Origin: Didymodactylos carnosus
Taxonomy: Eukaryota > Rotifera > Eurotatoria > Philodinida > Philodinidae
NCBI GenBank assembly: GCA_905250885.1
Contig: CAJNOQ010000610.1
Coordinates: 1 to 45,363 of the forward strand
DNA length: 45,363 nucleotides
Direction: 5' to 3'
Within the stretch, counting starts at the first letter, position 1; every line of letters begins with the position of its first letter. Positions 36,551-45,363 of this stretch are shown here, in pieces. The position numbers and the translations under genes are program-made. The notes under the pieces are model-generated. The model had not been told where the DNA came from. It did no database searches and saw nothing but the letters and a program-made list of their open reading frames with translations.

Positions 36551-37564
36551 ATGGTAAGTCAGGCGATAAAAGGAGTTGATCAACCACGAGCTCAATGGTA
36601 TTGGAAATCAAATTCTGATCCATGGTCAACAAATGGAAAAAAAGAATGGACAAAATATGCTGATATCGAATCAGCGATTATCGAAGAAGCATTTAATCAA
36701 AAGAATAAAACAAAACTAGCTGAACTGGAGAATTATTCGATTAACTTAAACGACTGCATTCAAATCAGTAAATCGGATCCAAATGAACAACGGCAAATAA
36801 AACGGGTTCTAACTAGTGGAAATGAAAGTCCAGGTTTAAGAGAAGAAAGATTCTTTTTCCCACCAGCATTGAGTAAAACGTTCAATGATGACTGGGGCAA
36901 AGAAACTTATATTTTTCTTTCACAGTGGAAGAAAGACAAGGAACTTTCTGACGCTGAAATAGTAGAGCAGGCAGCGAATGGAATAATTATCGAAGGAAAA
37001 CAACTAGGAAAACATCGTGAGTCAGAATATCTCGCTCGCCAACTAATAGCCGTAAAAAACGAAAGGAGAGAAGAAGTTTACAAGTGTTGCATTCACCTAT
37101 ATACAATGGAATGCTTTCTATATAAACTAATAAATAAAGCACTCAGAGAAACCGACGCGAGTAAAATAGACACTTTGGGACCATTTTGTTACATTCTCTT
37201 CAGAAGCTCGCTAAAAACTGATACAAAACACGCAGCGGAACTGTATCGAGGTGTAAACATCGATCAGGACACGCTGCAAACGTATGCGAAAAAGATCGGA
37301 AGCTACAGATGCTGGAATGGCTTTACCTCAACTACCAAAAATCGTCAGCTAGCCGAAATCTACGGAAACACCTTATTCATCATCGACGCGGCCGAAAACA
37401 GCGGATTAGACATAGCGTCACTTTCCCATTTCCACGACGAAGAACAGGTTCTACTACGGCCAGCAACCATATTTCAAATATTGCAAGTCAAGAAAACCAA
37501 AACCAAAACCCATGTTTATTTGAAATTACTGAATCACAACCTTACTACACCCACGCCAAATTAA
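36551..37564 (+). CDS. WWE-domain arginine ADP-ribosyltransferase, intronless
   Basis: One open frame of 337 residues. Residues about 10-85 form a WWE domain (QWYWKSNSDPWS, EWTKYAD, then an IQISK... -QR-IKR segment), which in other proteins binds ADP-ribose-type ligands. Residues about 95-330 are an arginine-specific ART domain: AELYRGV with Arg233, GFTSTT with Ser260, and HFHDEEQVLL where the R-S-E-x-E signature is expected. The last position is Gln299, not Glu, while Glu297 and Glu298 are present. Such a change normally removes or weakens transferase activity. No signal peptide is seen, so it is probably cytosolic. The ATG is followed by GTAAGT, a perfect splice-donor sequence, so the true first exon may be elsewhere. 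A minisatellite begins right after the stop. WWE-ART genes are very numerous in bdelloids (established knowledge). Confidence 0.85.
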   Translation: MVSQAIKGVDQPRAQWYWKSNSDPWSTNGKKEWTKYADIESAIIEEAFNQKNKTKLAELENYSINLNDCIQISKSDPNEQRQIKRVLTSGNESPGLREERFFFPPALSKTFNDDWGKETYIFLSQWKKDKELSDAEIVEQAANGIIIEGKQLGKHRESEYLARQLIAVKNERREEVYKCCIHLYTMECFLYKLINKALRETDASKIDTLGPFCYILFRSSLKTDTKHAAELYRGVNIDQDTLQTYAKKIGSYRCWNGFTSTTKNRQLAEIYGNTLFIIDAAENSGLDIASLSHFHDEEQVLLRPATIFQILQVKKTKTKTHVYLKLLNHNLTTPTPN

Positions 37565-37589
37565 CTTTCCCTCCTCGCCAATTTTTCCC

Positions 37590-40360
37590 ATCACATGAGC
37601 ATTGTTCTGACGAAAGTGAAATATCAACTGCTGCCATGGAAGATCCAGCACATAGACGAATAGTCGGCCGCTTTGCATTCTTCACCAGCTGCATCATCAT
37701 TGAGTCAGTTGTTGATGACCTCCTCGTCGACACATGAGCATTCCCGTGACGCAAGCGAAATGTCATTTACTGCCATGGAACATCCAGGAGATAGATGAAC
37801 AGCCGGTTGATCGTGCTTAGCATTCTTCACTAGGTGCATCATCATCGAGTCAGTAGTTGGTCACCTCGTCGTCGTCAGATGAGCATTGCGCTGACGAAAG
37901 TGAAATGTCATCTCGTGCCATCGAACATCTAGGCGACAGATGAATAGTTTCCTTATTTCCATTCTTCACTAGCTGCATCATCATTGACACGATTGTTGGT
38001 AACCTCCTCCTCGTCATATGACCATTGCTGTGACGAAAGGGAAATGTCATCTAGTGTCATGGAACGTCTATGAGATAGATGGATTGTCTGCTGATTGCCA
38101 TTCTTCACTAACTGCATCATCATTCGGTCAATTATTGGTGACCTGCTCATCGTCAGATGAGCATTTCTGCGACGAAACTGAAATATCATCTGGTGTCATG
38201 GAATATCAAGCAGATAGATATACAGTGTAATCGTGATTGGCATTCTTCAGTACCACCATCATCAGCGAGTCATTTGTTGGTGACCTCGTCGTAGTTAGAC
38301 GAACATTGCTATGACGAAAGTGAAATACCAACTGGTGCCATGGAACATCTAGGATATAGATGGATTGTATGCTGCTTCGCATTTTTCAGTATCTGCATCA
38401 TCATTGAGTCAGTTGTTAGTGATCTCGTGGTCGACCAATGAGCATTGTTGTAACGAAAGTGAAATGTCATCTGATGCCATGGAACATCTATAAGACAGAT
38501 GTACAGTGTAATCGTTGGCATTCTTCACTAGCTCCATCATCAATGAGACAGTTGTTGACGACCTCATCGTCGTCAGATGAGCATTGCTGTGAAGAAAAAG
38601 TGAAATATCATAGGGTGCCATGGGACACCTAGCAGATAGATGAATAGCCTGCTGCTTATGATCGTGGTTGGCATTCTTCAGTAGCTGCATCTTCACTCAG
38701 TCAGTTGTTGGTGACCTCGTCATCGACTGATGAGCATTGGTATGACGAAACTGAAATGTCATCTGGTGCCATGGAACATCCAGGAAATAGATGTATAGTG
38801 TAATCGGTGGCATTCTTCACTAGCTGCATCATCACTGAGAGAGTTGTTGGTAACCTCGTCGTCGTTAGATGACCATTGCTGCGACGAAACTGAAGTATTA
38901 TCTGGTGCTATGGAACATCTAGGAGACCGATGTACAGTGTAATCGTTGGCATTCTCCACTAGCTGCATGACCATTGAGTCAGTTGCTGGAGACCTTGTCG
39001 TTGTCAGATGAGCATTGCTGTGACGAAAGAGAAATGTCATCTGGTGCCATGGAACACGTAGGACATAGATCTACAGTGTAATCGTTCAGATTCTCCACTA
39101 GCTGCGTCATCCTTAAGATGGTTGTTGGTGACCTCGTCGTCCACAGATGAGCATTGCTGTGACGAAACTGAAATGTCATCTGATGCCATCGAACATCTGG
39201 GATATAGATGAATAGTCGGCTAATAATTAGCATGCATCACTAGCTGCAGCATCATTGAGTTAGTTATTGGAGAGCTCGTCGTGGTCAGATGAGCATTGCT
39301 GTGACGAAAGTGAAATGTCATCTGATGCCATGGAACATCTGGGAGATAGATGAATGGTCTGCTAGTCGCCATTCTTCACTAGCTGCATCATCATTGGGTC
39401 AATTATTGGCGACGTGGTCGTGGTGAGATGAGCATTGCCGTGAGGAAAGTGAGATGTCATCTGGTGCCGTGGAAGATCCAGGCGATAGATGAGCAGTTTC
39501 GTTATTTGTATTCTTCACTGCGTGCATCATCACTGAGTCAGTTGTTGATGACCGCGTCGTGGTCAGATGAGCATTGCTGTGACGGAAGAGAAATGTCATC
39601 TGGTGCCGTTGAACATCCAGGCGACAGATGACGGGTGTCGTTATGATTAGCATTCTTCACTAGGTGCATCATCATTCAGTCAGTTGTTGTTGACCTCGTC
39701 GTCATTATATGAGCATTGTTGTGACCAAAGTGAACTGTCGTCTGGTGCTATGGAACATTTAGGAGATAGATCTACAGTGTAATCTTGATGATCTTCTTTG
39801 GCATTCTTCAGTAGGTGCATCATCAGCGAGTCACGTGTTGGTGACCTAGTCGTCCTCGGATGAGCAATGCTGTGTCGGAAGTGAAGTATGATCTGGTGCC
39901 ATGCAACATCTAGGCGACAGGTGAATAGTCTGCTGATCTTGATTGGCATTATTCACTAGGCGCATCATCGTTGACTCAGTTGTTCGTGACCTCGTCTTCG
40001 TTTTATGAGCATTGTTGTGACGAAAGTGAACTGTCATTTGGTGCCATTTAACATCTGGGAGATAGATGTGCGGTGCAATCTTAGGTGTGCTTCACTAGCT
40101 GCATCTTGACTGAGTCAGTTGTTAGCGACCTCGTCGTCGTCAGATGAGCATGGCTGTGACGAAAGTGAAATGTCATCTGATGCCAAGAAAGATCTCGGTG
40201 ATAGATGTGCAGTGTAATCGTGGTGCTGATTGGCATTCTCCACTAGCTGCATCATCATTCAGTCAGTTGTTGGCTACCTCGTCGTCGTCAGATGAGCATT
40301 GCTATGGCGAAAGTGAATTGTCATGTGGTGGCATGGGATATATGACAGATGGATGAATAG
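37590..40360. repeat. Minisatellite, about 21 copies of a 139 bp unit
   Basis: The marker GAGCATTG (or one-base variants) recurs at 37597, 37736, 37881, 38020, 38159, 38301, 38440, 38579, 38732, 38871, 39010, 39149, 39291, 39430, 39569, 39711, 39862, 40007, 40146 and 40293. Ten of the spacings I could measure are exactly 139; most of the others are 142, 145 or 151, and two are 147 and 153. The extra bases lie mainly at one hypervariable spot, between AGATAGATG and TTGGCATTC. Both strands show recurrent 60-95 codon frames (minus: MTF-FRH-NAHLTTTRS-T; plus: MS-AVTKVKCHL), but the unit is 3n+1 so no frame runs through. It starts about 25 bp after the ART stop codon. Confidence 0.9.
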
Positions 40361-42643
40361 TATGATGGTGCTGAGTGTTTGTGAATTGCGCTGGCGTTGA
40401 TGGGACTGTTAGTTATGTTTTTGTAGTCTTTACTTGTTAAGGGCTCTGGAGAGGCAGGGTTTGAATGATCGATGATGTGTGTGTTGGGTGGATGTTTTGG
40501 GCATTAGTATGGTGGAGTGTGTTCGGTGATAAAGAACGGACTTTATTTGGAAGTGTTTATGTGGACAAACAATGTGGGTTTTTGGTAGGGTTTTTGTTCT
40601 TATGTCGTGATACATCATGTTTTTTTGCTGGGAATTTTGTTTTTTTCTTGTTGTTTGGTCCTTTTTTTGTTCGAAAAGTGCACTGGAATATCTACAGATG
40701 TATGACAGCTAGAAAAGTTCTGAAAGTGCTGGGATATTCTCGCCGACATTCGAAATTGACCAAGGGACATTTTGATATCACCTAAAGGGCCAGATTCCAT
40801 ACCGTAAGCGCCGGAGATGAAATGAAAATGTATCTTGCACTCTGGAGCTTTTTGTACATGCAGTTGTCGGGTGCCAGTTGTTTTTGTAGAGAAATTTAAT
40901 AGAAACGCGAATGCGATTTTGTTAATAAGAGAATTTTCGTTTGGGAGAGAGTTAAAAGAAAAGTATTAGATATTTTAAACGAAAGGAGGATTTGTTAGTG
41001 AAAAGAATACGTAACGTTGAAGTTTAATTGCAGTTATTGTTAATTGAGATTGTTGTGACTATTAAAGGAAAAAAAGAAAGCAGAAGATAGATAAATTCAC
41101 TGGCAAAAAGTGATATATCCCGCCTTTACATAGACCAGGAAAGTAGGACTAATGGCATCAACTTAGAATGTCAAGGTTCCTGATTCGATTCTACTCTGGT
41201 TACACATTTTTCCTTCATACGGAATCTAATAATACTAATAATGACATTTTACGAGCATCTGACCCAATAGAGTTTGAATTTGATTAAGGACAAAAATTGG
41301 CCCACACAATGCTCTCTTTTGAGTACTTTATCGATTGAATGACAAGCATCATTATTAAAAATAAACACATTTGAGAGCAGTTTAAAATGTTTTAGGTTAT
41401 CTTAGTTTTTGATAGTTTACATCTATCTAACTTTATGTATATGTACCCAGTGCCAACAGCGTAACACAAAATTTTCGTATAAAATAAACAAGTATCACCA
41501 GTTAAATTATGTGATTTAGTTTTCTTCGCCTTTAATAGGTATGTATACGCATTTGGATGTGGAACTATTTTCTGTTCAAGAAAATAGCTAAACTGAAACC
41601 ATATTAATGCACTTTTTTTAAACTAATAAATGTTTTCAGCATACTTAATTTTCTCTATTACTAAACATTTTTACTAGAAATCAAACATTGATCAACTAAC
41701 TTTAACTACTTTGTTATATTAAGCTACGTCACTTTTTATTTTTTATTTTACACTTTGGCAATGAATGTTTATCGAATAAATTTAACGAAGAAAGAAAAAG
41801 AAAGATAGTAAAACATCTGTGGAAACATTTATCAGTCCACCACTAATACGCTAAATATCAGTCTATCCACTTTTCCTTCAATATACGGATATGATAGTAA
41901 TTGAAGATCAATTTTTTCTATGCAGTTACTAGAGGATCTAGTTCCATATTAGAATTTTCAATTATAGTTGCAGTAGAATTGTAGATTTTATTTGTTTTAA
42001 AGATTCGCATACACGTGTAACAGTAATCTAGTGTCATTATCCTGACAGTCAAAGAATCCGTTCATTGTATCCCATGTTTGTTTATGTCTATGGGGACCAC
42101 TGATTGAAAGTCTATTGTTTGATTTATTTTATTTCAATACATCGTTCATTTATTGTATTTTCTTCTTTCTTTCTTCGATACATACACCGGTGATGAGTCT
42201 GAATATTGTCCTTTTTCGGCTGAAAATATTGTTCTCTTTAGTATTATATTTAATTTAATAATCTGAAATGTTTTTTCTTTTTTCTGTACACTGTAAAAAA
42301 ATGTGTATCTAAAAAGCACGGTTTATCATGCTTTCTTTTTGAAGCAGATTCAAAATGCTACTGTGAGGAGCACTTTCAAAACGTGTTCTTCCCTGGAATA
42401 TTTTTAAAAGCATTAGGAACCGTTCTTTTCAGGTGCACTTTAAAAACTATTGTTTCTCAGCACATTTTTGTAAGTACCTTTACTTGAAGCGTTTTTCTAA
42501 TCGAAATACTGCGTAGCATGTTCAAAATGTATTATTCCTCGGCGAAAGAGCCTACGTATTCTTCGAGTCTTTGCTACTTCAAAGCTGAGGTACACTACAT
42601 CTCACTCATTTTTTTATCTGTTGTTCTATAACTGCGAGTTTTG
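40361..42643. other. No gene recognised
   Basis: The first 400 bp are G/T-rich on the plus strand, unlike their surroundings, and give a 106-codon frame (40465-40785) of low complexity that I do not accept as a gene. The remainder is AT-rich. At about 41130-41205 there is a tRNA-like fragment. Confidence 0.4.
41125..41205 (+). other. tRNA-like / SINE-like fragment
   Basis: GACCAGG near 41129 can pair with TCTGGTT near 41194 as a seven-pair acceptor-like stem, and TGATTCGATTCTAC resembles a B box. The T-stem and D-stem do not pair well, so it is not a functional tRNA. It could be a decayed tRNA or the head of a tRNA-derived SINE. Confidence 0.25.
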
Positions 42644-42785
42644 GTCGTTTTCATTATTATAGCATTGAGAGCAACAGATAGTTTTTTTGGCGTAGAATTT
42701 AAGAAATAATGAGAGCACCTGATGCGATAATCTCCACGCCAAAAAAACTATCTTTTCTTCTTAACGCTATAATAATGAAAACGAC
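42644..42785. mobile_element. 142 bp fold-back MITE
   Basis: GTCGTTTTCATTATTATAGC at 42644 and its inverted copy ending GTCGTTTTC on the other strand at 42785 form arms of about 50 bp, including CTATCTTTT/GATAGTTTTTTTGGCG. A TTG lies on both sides (possible 3 bp duplication). It lies just upstream of the Helitron remnant. Confidence 0.65.
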
Positions 42786-42811
42786 TTGAATAATGAAACG
42801 ACTAAACAGCT

Positions 42812-44430
42812 TTAGAAGAAGCAAAGGAAAATAATGCCTCAGCGAAGGAGCAAATGAAAAAGCTAACGAATGTTTTCTTTAACCACAGATCAGTTTCAAT
42901 TTAAGAGGCAGTAATAAGAGCCACAGGTATGAATTTAAAACAGTGTAGTCGAGCTGTTGTTTATATTTCAGCACATTCGAGTTGTGTTAGATTTTTGAAA
43001 CCTAAAACAGGAAAATTTACCTGAGGATTCCACTGGCATTGACTACTTAAACATGGTTGACAAATATTTCGATCGCCCAAACGGACAAGAGTTTAACATT
43101 TGCTTAGCTGATTTTTGTGCCTTGTACTACATTGATTCAAACCCATGCAACAGAGTACATAGCAAACGTTTACAACGCTTATCGTTCGTAGTAACAGACG
43201 AGAAAACAGTGCAATAATACGATTTATGCGATTTAGTAAGAAGAGGCAGCCGGGTAGAGCCCATCGGGTCCGGGTCCGAAGATTTTGAATTCAACGGGTC
43301 CGGGTCTATAAATTTTTATTAGCCAGAAAAAAATCCACTATAAAAAATAATTCCATTATTTTTATTTTGGTTTATTTCTGTTCTTTTTATTCAAAAAATA
43401 TTTAGCAATAAACTCATGATCTTTTTTTAGATTTTTGTATACATATTTTATTAAGTAAAGCAAAGAGAACGACTACTATAATATAAAATAGTTGTTATAC
43501 AAAAGAATAATGAAACTTTTTTAAATACATTTGTATTCTTCGACAGAAACTAATACGAACGAATTTGATTTAATTATTATAGAATCGCTATCGGACTATC
43601 GGATGACTTAAAGAATATGTTACTTGTCGAACATAAAAAATAAAAAAAAAGGATATCTTATCTTTGGATCAGTTATCAAATCCGAACTAGAATTTTGCAT
43701 TATAGATCTCAAATGAGTGATTCGGGCACGAATCACAAAGAATTAATTATTGGGTTCGGATCCGAGAATTTTGTTTGAGCGGGTCCGGGTCCAAAAAAAT
43801 TTAACCAACCGGGTCTGGGTCCGGTCCGGGTTTGAATAAATTTTTATCACCGGGTCCGGGTTCGGGTCCAAAAATCATGGACCCGATGGGCTCTACAGCC
43901 GGGAGATTATTACGAGAATATATTAATATTGCTTTTATCAATTGATTCACTAGAAGGTTTAAAAACGGGAGATTCGTATCAGCAATTTTATGAAATTTGG
44001 GTTTTTCTGGATGTTGCTGGCAATACAATTGAAAGAGTTAAACCTGCTGTTGATGAGAATACGGCAAAGTATGAGACATACAATGCAGACTTAGAGGCAA
44101 TGGAAGATACATTTCGAAAAGTAGCAGAGGCGAGTGAGATTGAAGGATGGGCGTTAATGATACATAGAAAACATCGCGTGGTTGAACAATTACGCGAATC
44201 AAGAAATGAGGAAAATGCTGATCTTAATACCATGTTTCCGAATAAAGTTGTGAAACCTTCAACGAATTTAGATCACATCAAATAAGTTATTGTTCAGGAC
44301 AACGTTTGAATTTACTGAGAACAATGAATGAGAAACAGCAACATGTATTCTACTATGCTCGCAACTGGTGTCTTCGTAAACAGTAACATAAACTGATTTA
44401 TCATGCAGTAACAACTGATTCTCAAGCATC
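42812..44430 (+). pseudogene. Helitron helicase-region pseudogene, interrupted by a hAT MITE
   Basis: A series of blocks in the order of animal Helitron Rep-Hel proteins: an AKEQMKKLTN--FNHR-VS block (42860-42900), CSRAVVYIS (about 42950), YFDRPNGQEFNICLADFCALYY (about 43065-43130), IIRFMRFSKK (about 43215), then after the MITE DYYENILILLLSI and DSYQQFYEIW, a YNADLEAMEDTF region, and MNEKQQHVFYYARNWCLRK (about 44325), the start of the PIF1-type helicase. The Walker motifs that should follow are not seen. Stops at about 42899 and 43018 and a shift near 43195 show it is dead. Helitrons move by rolling-circle replication using such proteins. Confidence 0.75.
43255..43895. mobile_element. 641 bp hAT-type MITE, TAGAGCCCATC ends, perfect 8 bp duplication
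   Basis: It starts TAGAGCCCATCGGGTCC and ends GGACCCGATGGGCTCTA. It is flanked by identical CAGCCGGG at 43247-43254 and 43896-43903. GGGTCCGGGTCC words are repeated near both ends, with an AT-rich middle. It has no transposase. It has cut the Helitron frame; the reading frame before it and after it agree once the element and one duplication copy are discounted. Confidence 0.92.
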
Positions 44431-44477
44431 ATTCTACTGCAGACACAACACACAAAATCTGGTCCTTCCTTTGAAGA

Positions 44478-44874
44478 GATTGTGTCGGTGTTAAAATTCC
44501 TGATATTGACAGAACGAATACTGATCCAAAAAATCTTACCTTGTTTAATTCTTTCGAAAGAACAAAAAAGTGAACATATTATTTTTTAATTAGCATGTCA
44601 ATTTGGTTTATTATCAACTAGGTTCACCATTGAAAGTCTTGTTGGTCTAAGAACAGCTTGTCCTGATGATTTAAAAAATTTAGATGTGTTTGAACTTAAA
44701 GATGAATTTACTTTGATAGAAGCGTCAAAATTGTTTGTTCGTGGAGCGGTAAGTGGAGCAATGTGTGATTTTAAAACGAAATGTCCGACAAAGCACTGTC
44801 GATGTAAAAAAGCAGGAGTCGCATGTTCAACAAAATGTCATTCAAAAAGAGGTGCATGTGAGAAGACAAAATAA
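44478..44874 (+). pseudogene. C-terminal part of a KRBA2-like integrase-derived protein
   Basis: Two exons, 44478-44569 and 44622-44874, join in phase across a 52 bp GT-AG intron. They read VGVKIPDIDRTNTDPKNL, then KKFTIESLVGLRTAC, then KLFVRGAVSGAMCDFK and a Cys-rich end (KCPTKHCRCKKAG-ACSTKCHSKRGAC) before the stop. This is the typical tail of transposon-integrase-derived KRAB-A-domain-containing-2-like proteins. The integrase domain is missing upstream, where Helitron sequence lies instead, so it is probably a truncated copy. Confidence 0.7.
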
Positions 44875-45155
44875 TATCCAAAAAATGTGAATCTTCTCAT
44901 CTTTCTTTTTCTCGTCTTGCCAGATAGTCCAGAATGGGCCGGAGTGGCATTTTCAAAGGGCATTTTTAGACAATCTTTTGGATTTTCCATTTCTGACGGA
45001 TTTATGTACTATCGACTGCGTACGTTCAGAAAATAGTGCTTTCAATAGTGTTTATAGCTTTATTGTGATTGAAAGCTGAGTTAAGTAGCACCCGCCTTCC
45101 CTCTTCTTCAGAGGATGATTTTTAGGCACCAGAGGTTCATCACTAAATGTTCCTA

Positions 45156-45363
45156 TCTCTGCTGGTAGTGGCAAGTAAACTCTTCACCCGCGTGATTCTA
45201 AATCGTGTTCAAGTTCTGATCGATAAACAGTTGCTGTCACAACAAGCGGGTTTTAGAGCAAATAGATCAACAATTGATCAAATTTTTGTAGTAAAAATGA
45301 TGATGGAAAAGTGCAGAGAATACAACAAGCCTTTATTTATGTGTTTCATCGATATACAGAAGG
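45156..45363 (+). pseudogene. LINE reverse-transcriptase fragment, cut by the window end
   Basis: The frame reads SLLVVASKLFTRVILNRVQ, then QQAGFRANRSTIDQIF, then LFMCFIDIQK up to the last base. It is the same family as the LINE at 29576 (NYRGISL / SKIFSRIILNRIQ / QQTGFRPNRSTVDQIF). The frame upstream of 45156 is shifted. Whether the copy is functional cannot be judged. Confidence 0.8.

Noticed and set aside
37545-40356. Many 60-95 codon frames on both strands of the minisatellite as separate small genes
   Set aside because: They are the same 139 bp unit read in shifting frames; the unit length is 3n+1 and stops recur at the same place. Kept only as a question in the findings.
37590-40360. 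CRISPR array
   Set aside because: The repeats are contiguous and 139 bp long, without unique spacers, and the DNA is eukaryotic.
40465-40785. 106-codon plus-strand frame
   Set aside because: Low-complexity G/T-rich sequence, no family motif, no splice partners.
43801-44028. Minus-strand 75-codon frame rich in Pro/Gly/Asp
   Set aside because: It reads the GGGTCC repeats of the MITE end, not a protein gene.

Overview
The window looks like a piece of a bdelloid rotifer genome (Rotaria/Adineta type). This is inferred from AT-rich eukaryotic DNA with short GT-AG introns (about 50-80 bp), a WWE plus arginine-ADP-ribosyltransferase gene of a kind greatly expanded in bdelloids, F-box and KRBA2-like fragments, and an unusually varied set of small DNA transposons and non-LTR retrotransposons. 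No prokaryotic features were seen. No species name is claimed.

Layout. Positions 1-13.1 kb are gene-poor. They hold several fold-back (inverted-repeat) elements, a decayed CACTA/TNP2-like transposase (2.8-4.5 kb) split by an 864 bp fold-back, and on the minus strand a Piwi-domain fragment (5.7-6.7 kb) with a 416 bp hAT-type MITE at one intron's splice acceptor. A 255 bp-armed inverted repeat carrying the same coding fragment in both arms lies at 13.1-13.7 kb.

Positions 13.9-22.1 kb are the host-gene island: a complete six-exon RNF103-like membrane RING-H2 E3 ligase (+), a seven-exon SDR16C-type short-chain dehydrogenase (+) that has lost its catalytic Ser and Tyr, and convergently (-) a secreted DOPA-dioxygenase-family gene. 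They are ordinary single genes and do not form an obvious pathway.

Positions 22.9-33.7 kb are a transposon zone: a near-perfect 302 bp palindrome, a 1.83 kb hAT-type element with an exact 8 bp target duplication that contains another hAT element with its own exact 8 bp duplication, two non-LTR retrotransposons fused tail-to-body (26.8-32.3 kb), and degenerate F-box-like sequence. A 1.2 kb fold-back with a nested fold-back lies at 34.2-35.4 kb.

Positions 36.5-40.4 kb hold an intronless WWE-ART gene (predicted catalytic Glu replaced by Gln), followed at once by about 21 copies of a 139 bp minisatellite whose length changes mostly in steps of 3 bp. Positions 42.6-45.4 kb hold a Helitron helicase pseudogene interrupted by a 641 bp hAT MITE with a perfect 8 bp duplication, the C-terminal part of a KRBA2-like integrase-derived protein, and the start of another copy of the second LINE family, cut by the window edge.

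The best candidates for something new are the family of TAGAG-ended hAT elements (three insertions with 8 bp duplications), the SDR pseudoenzyme, and the ART-linked minisatellite.
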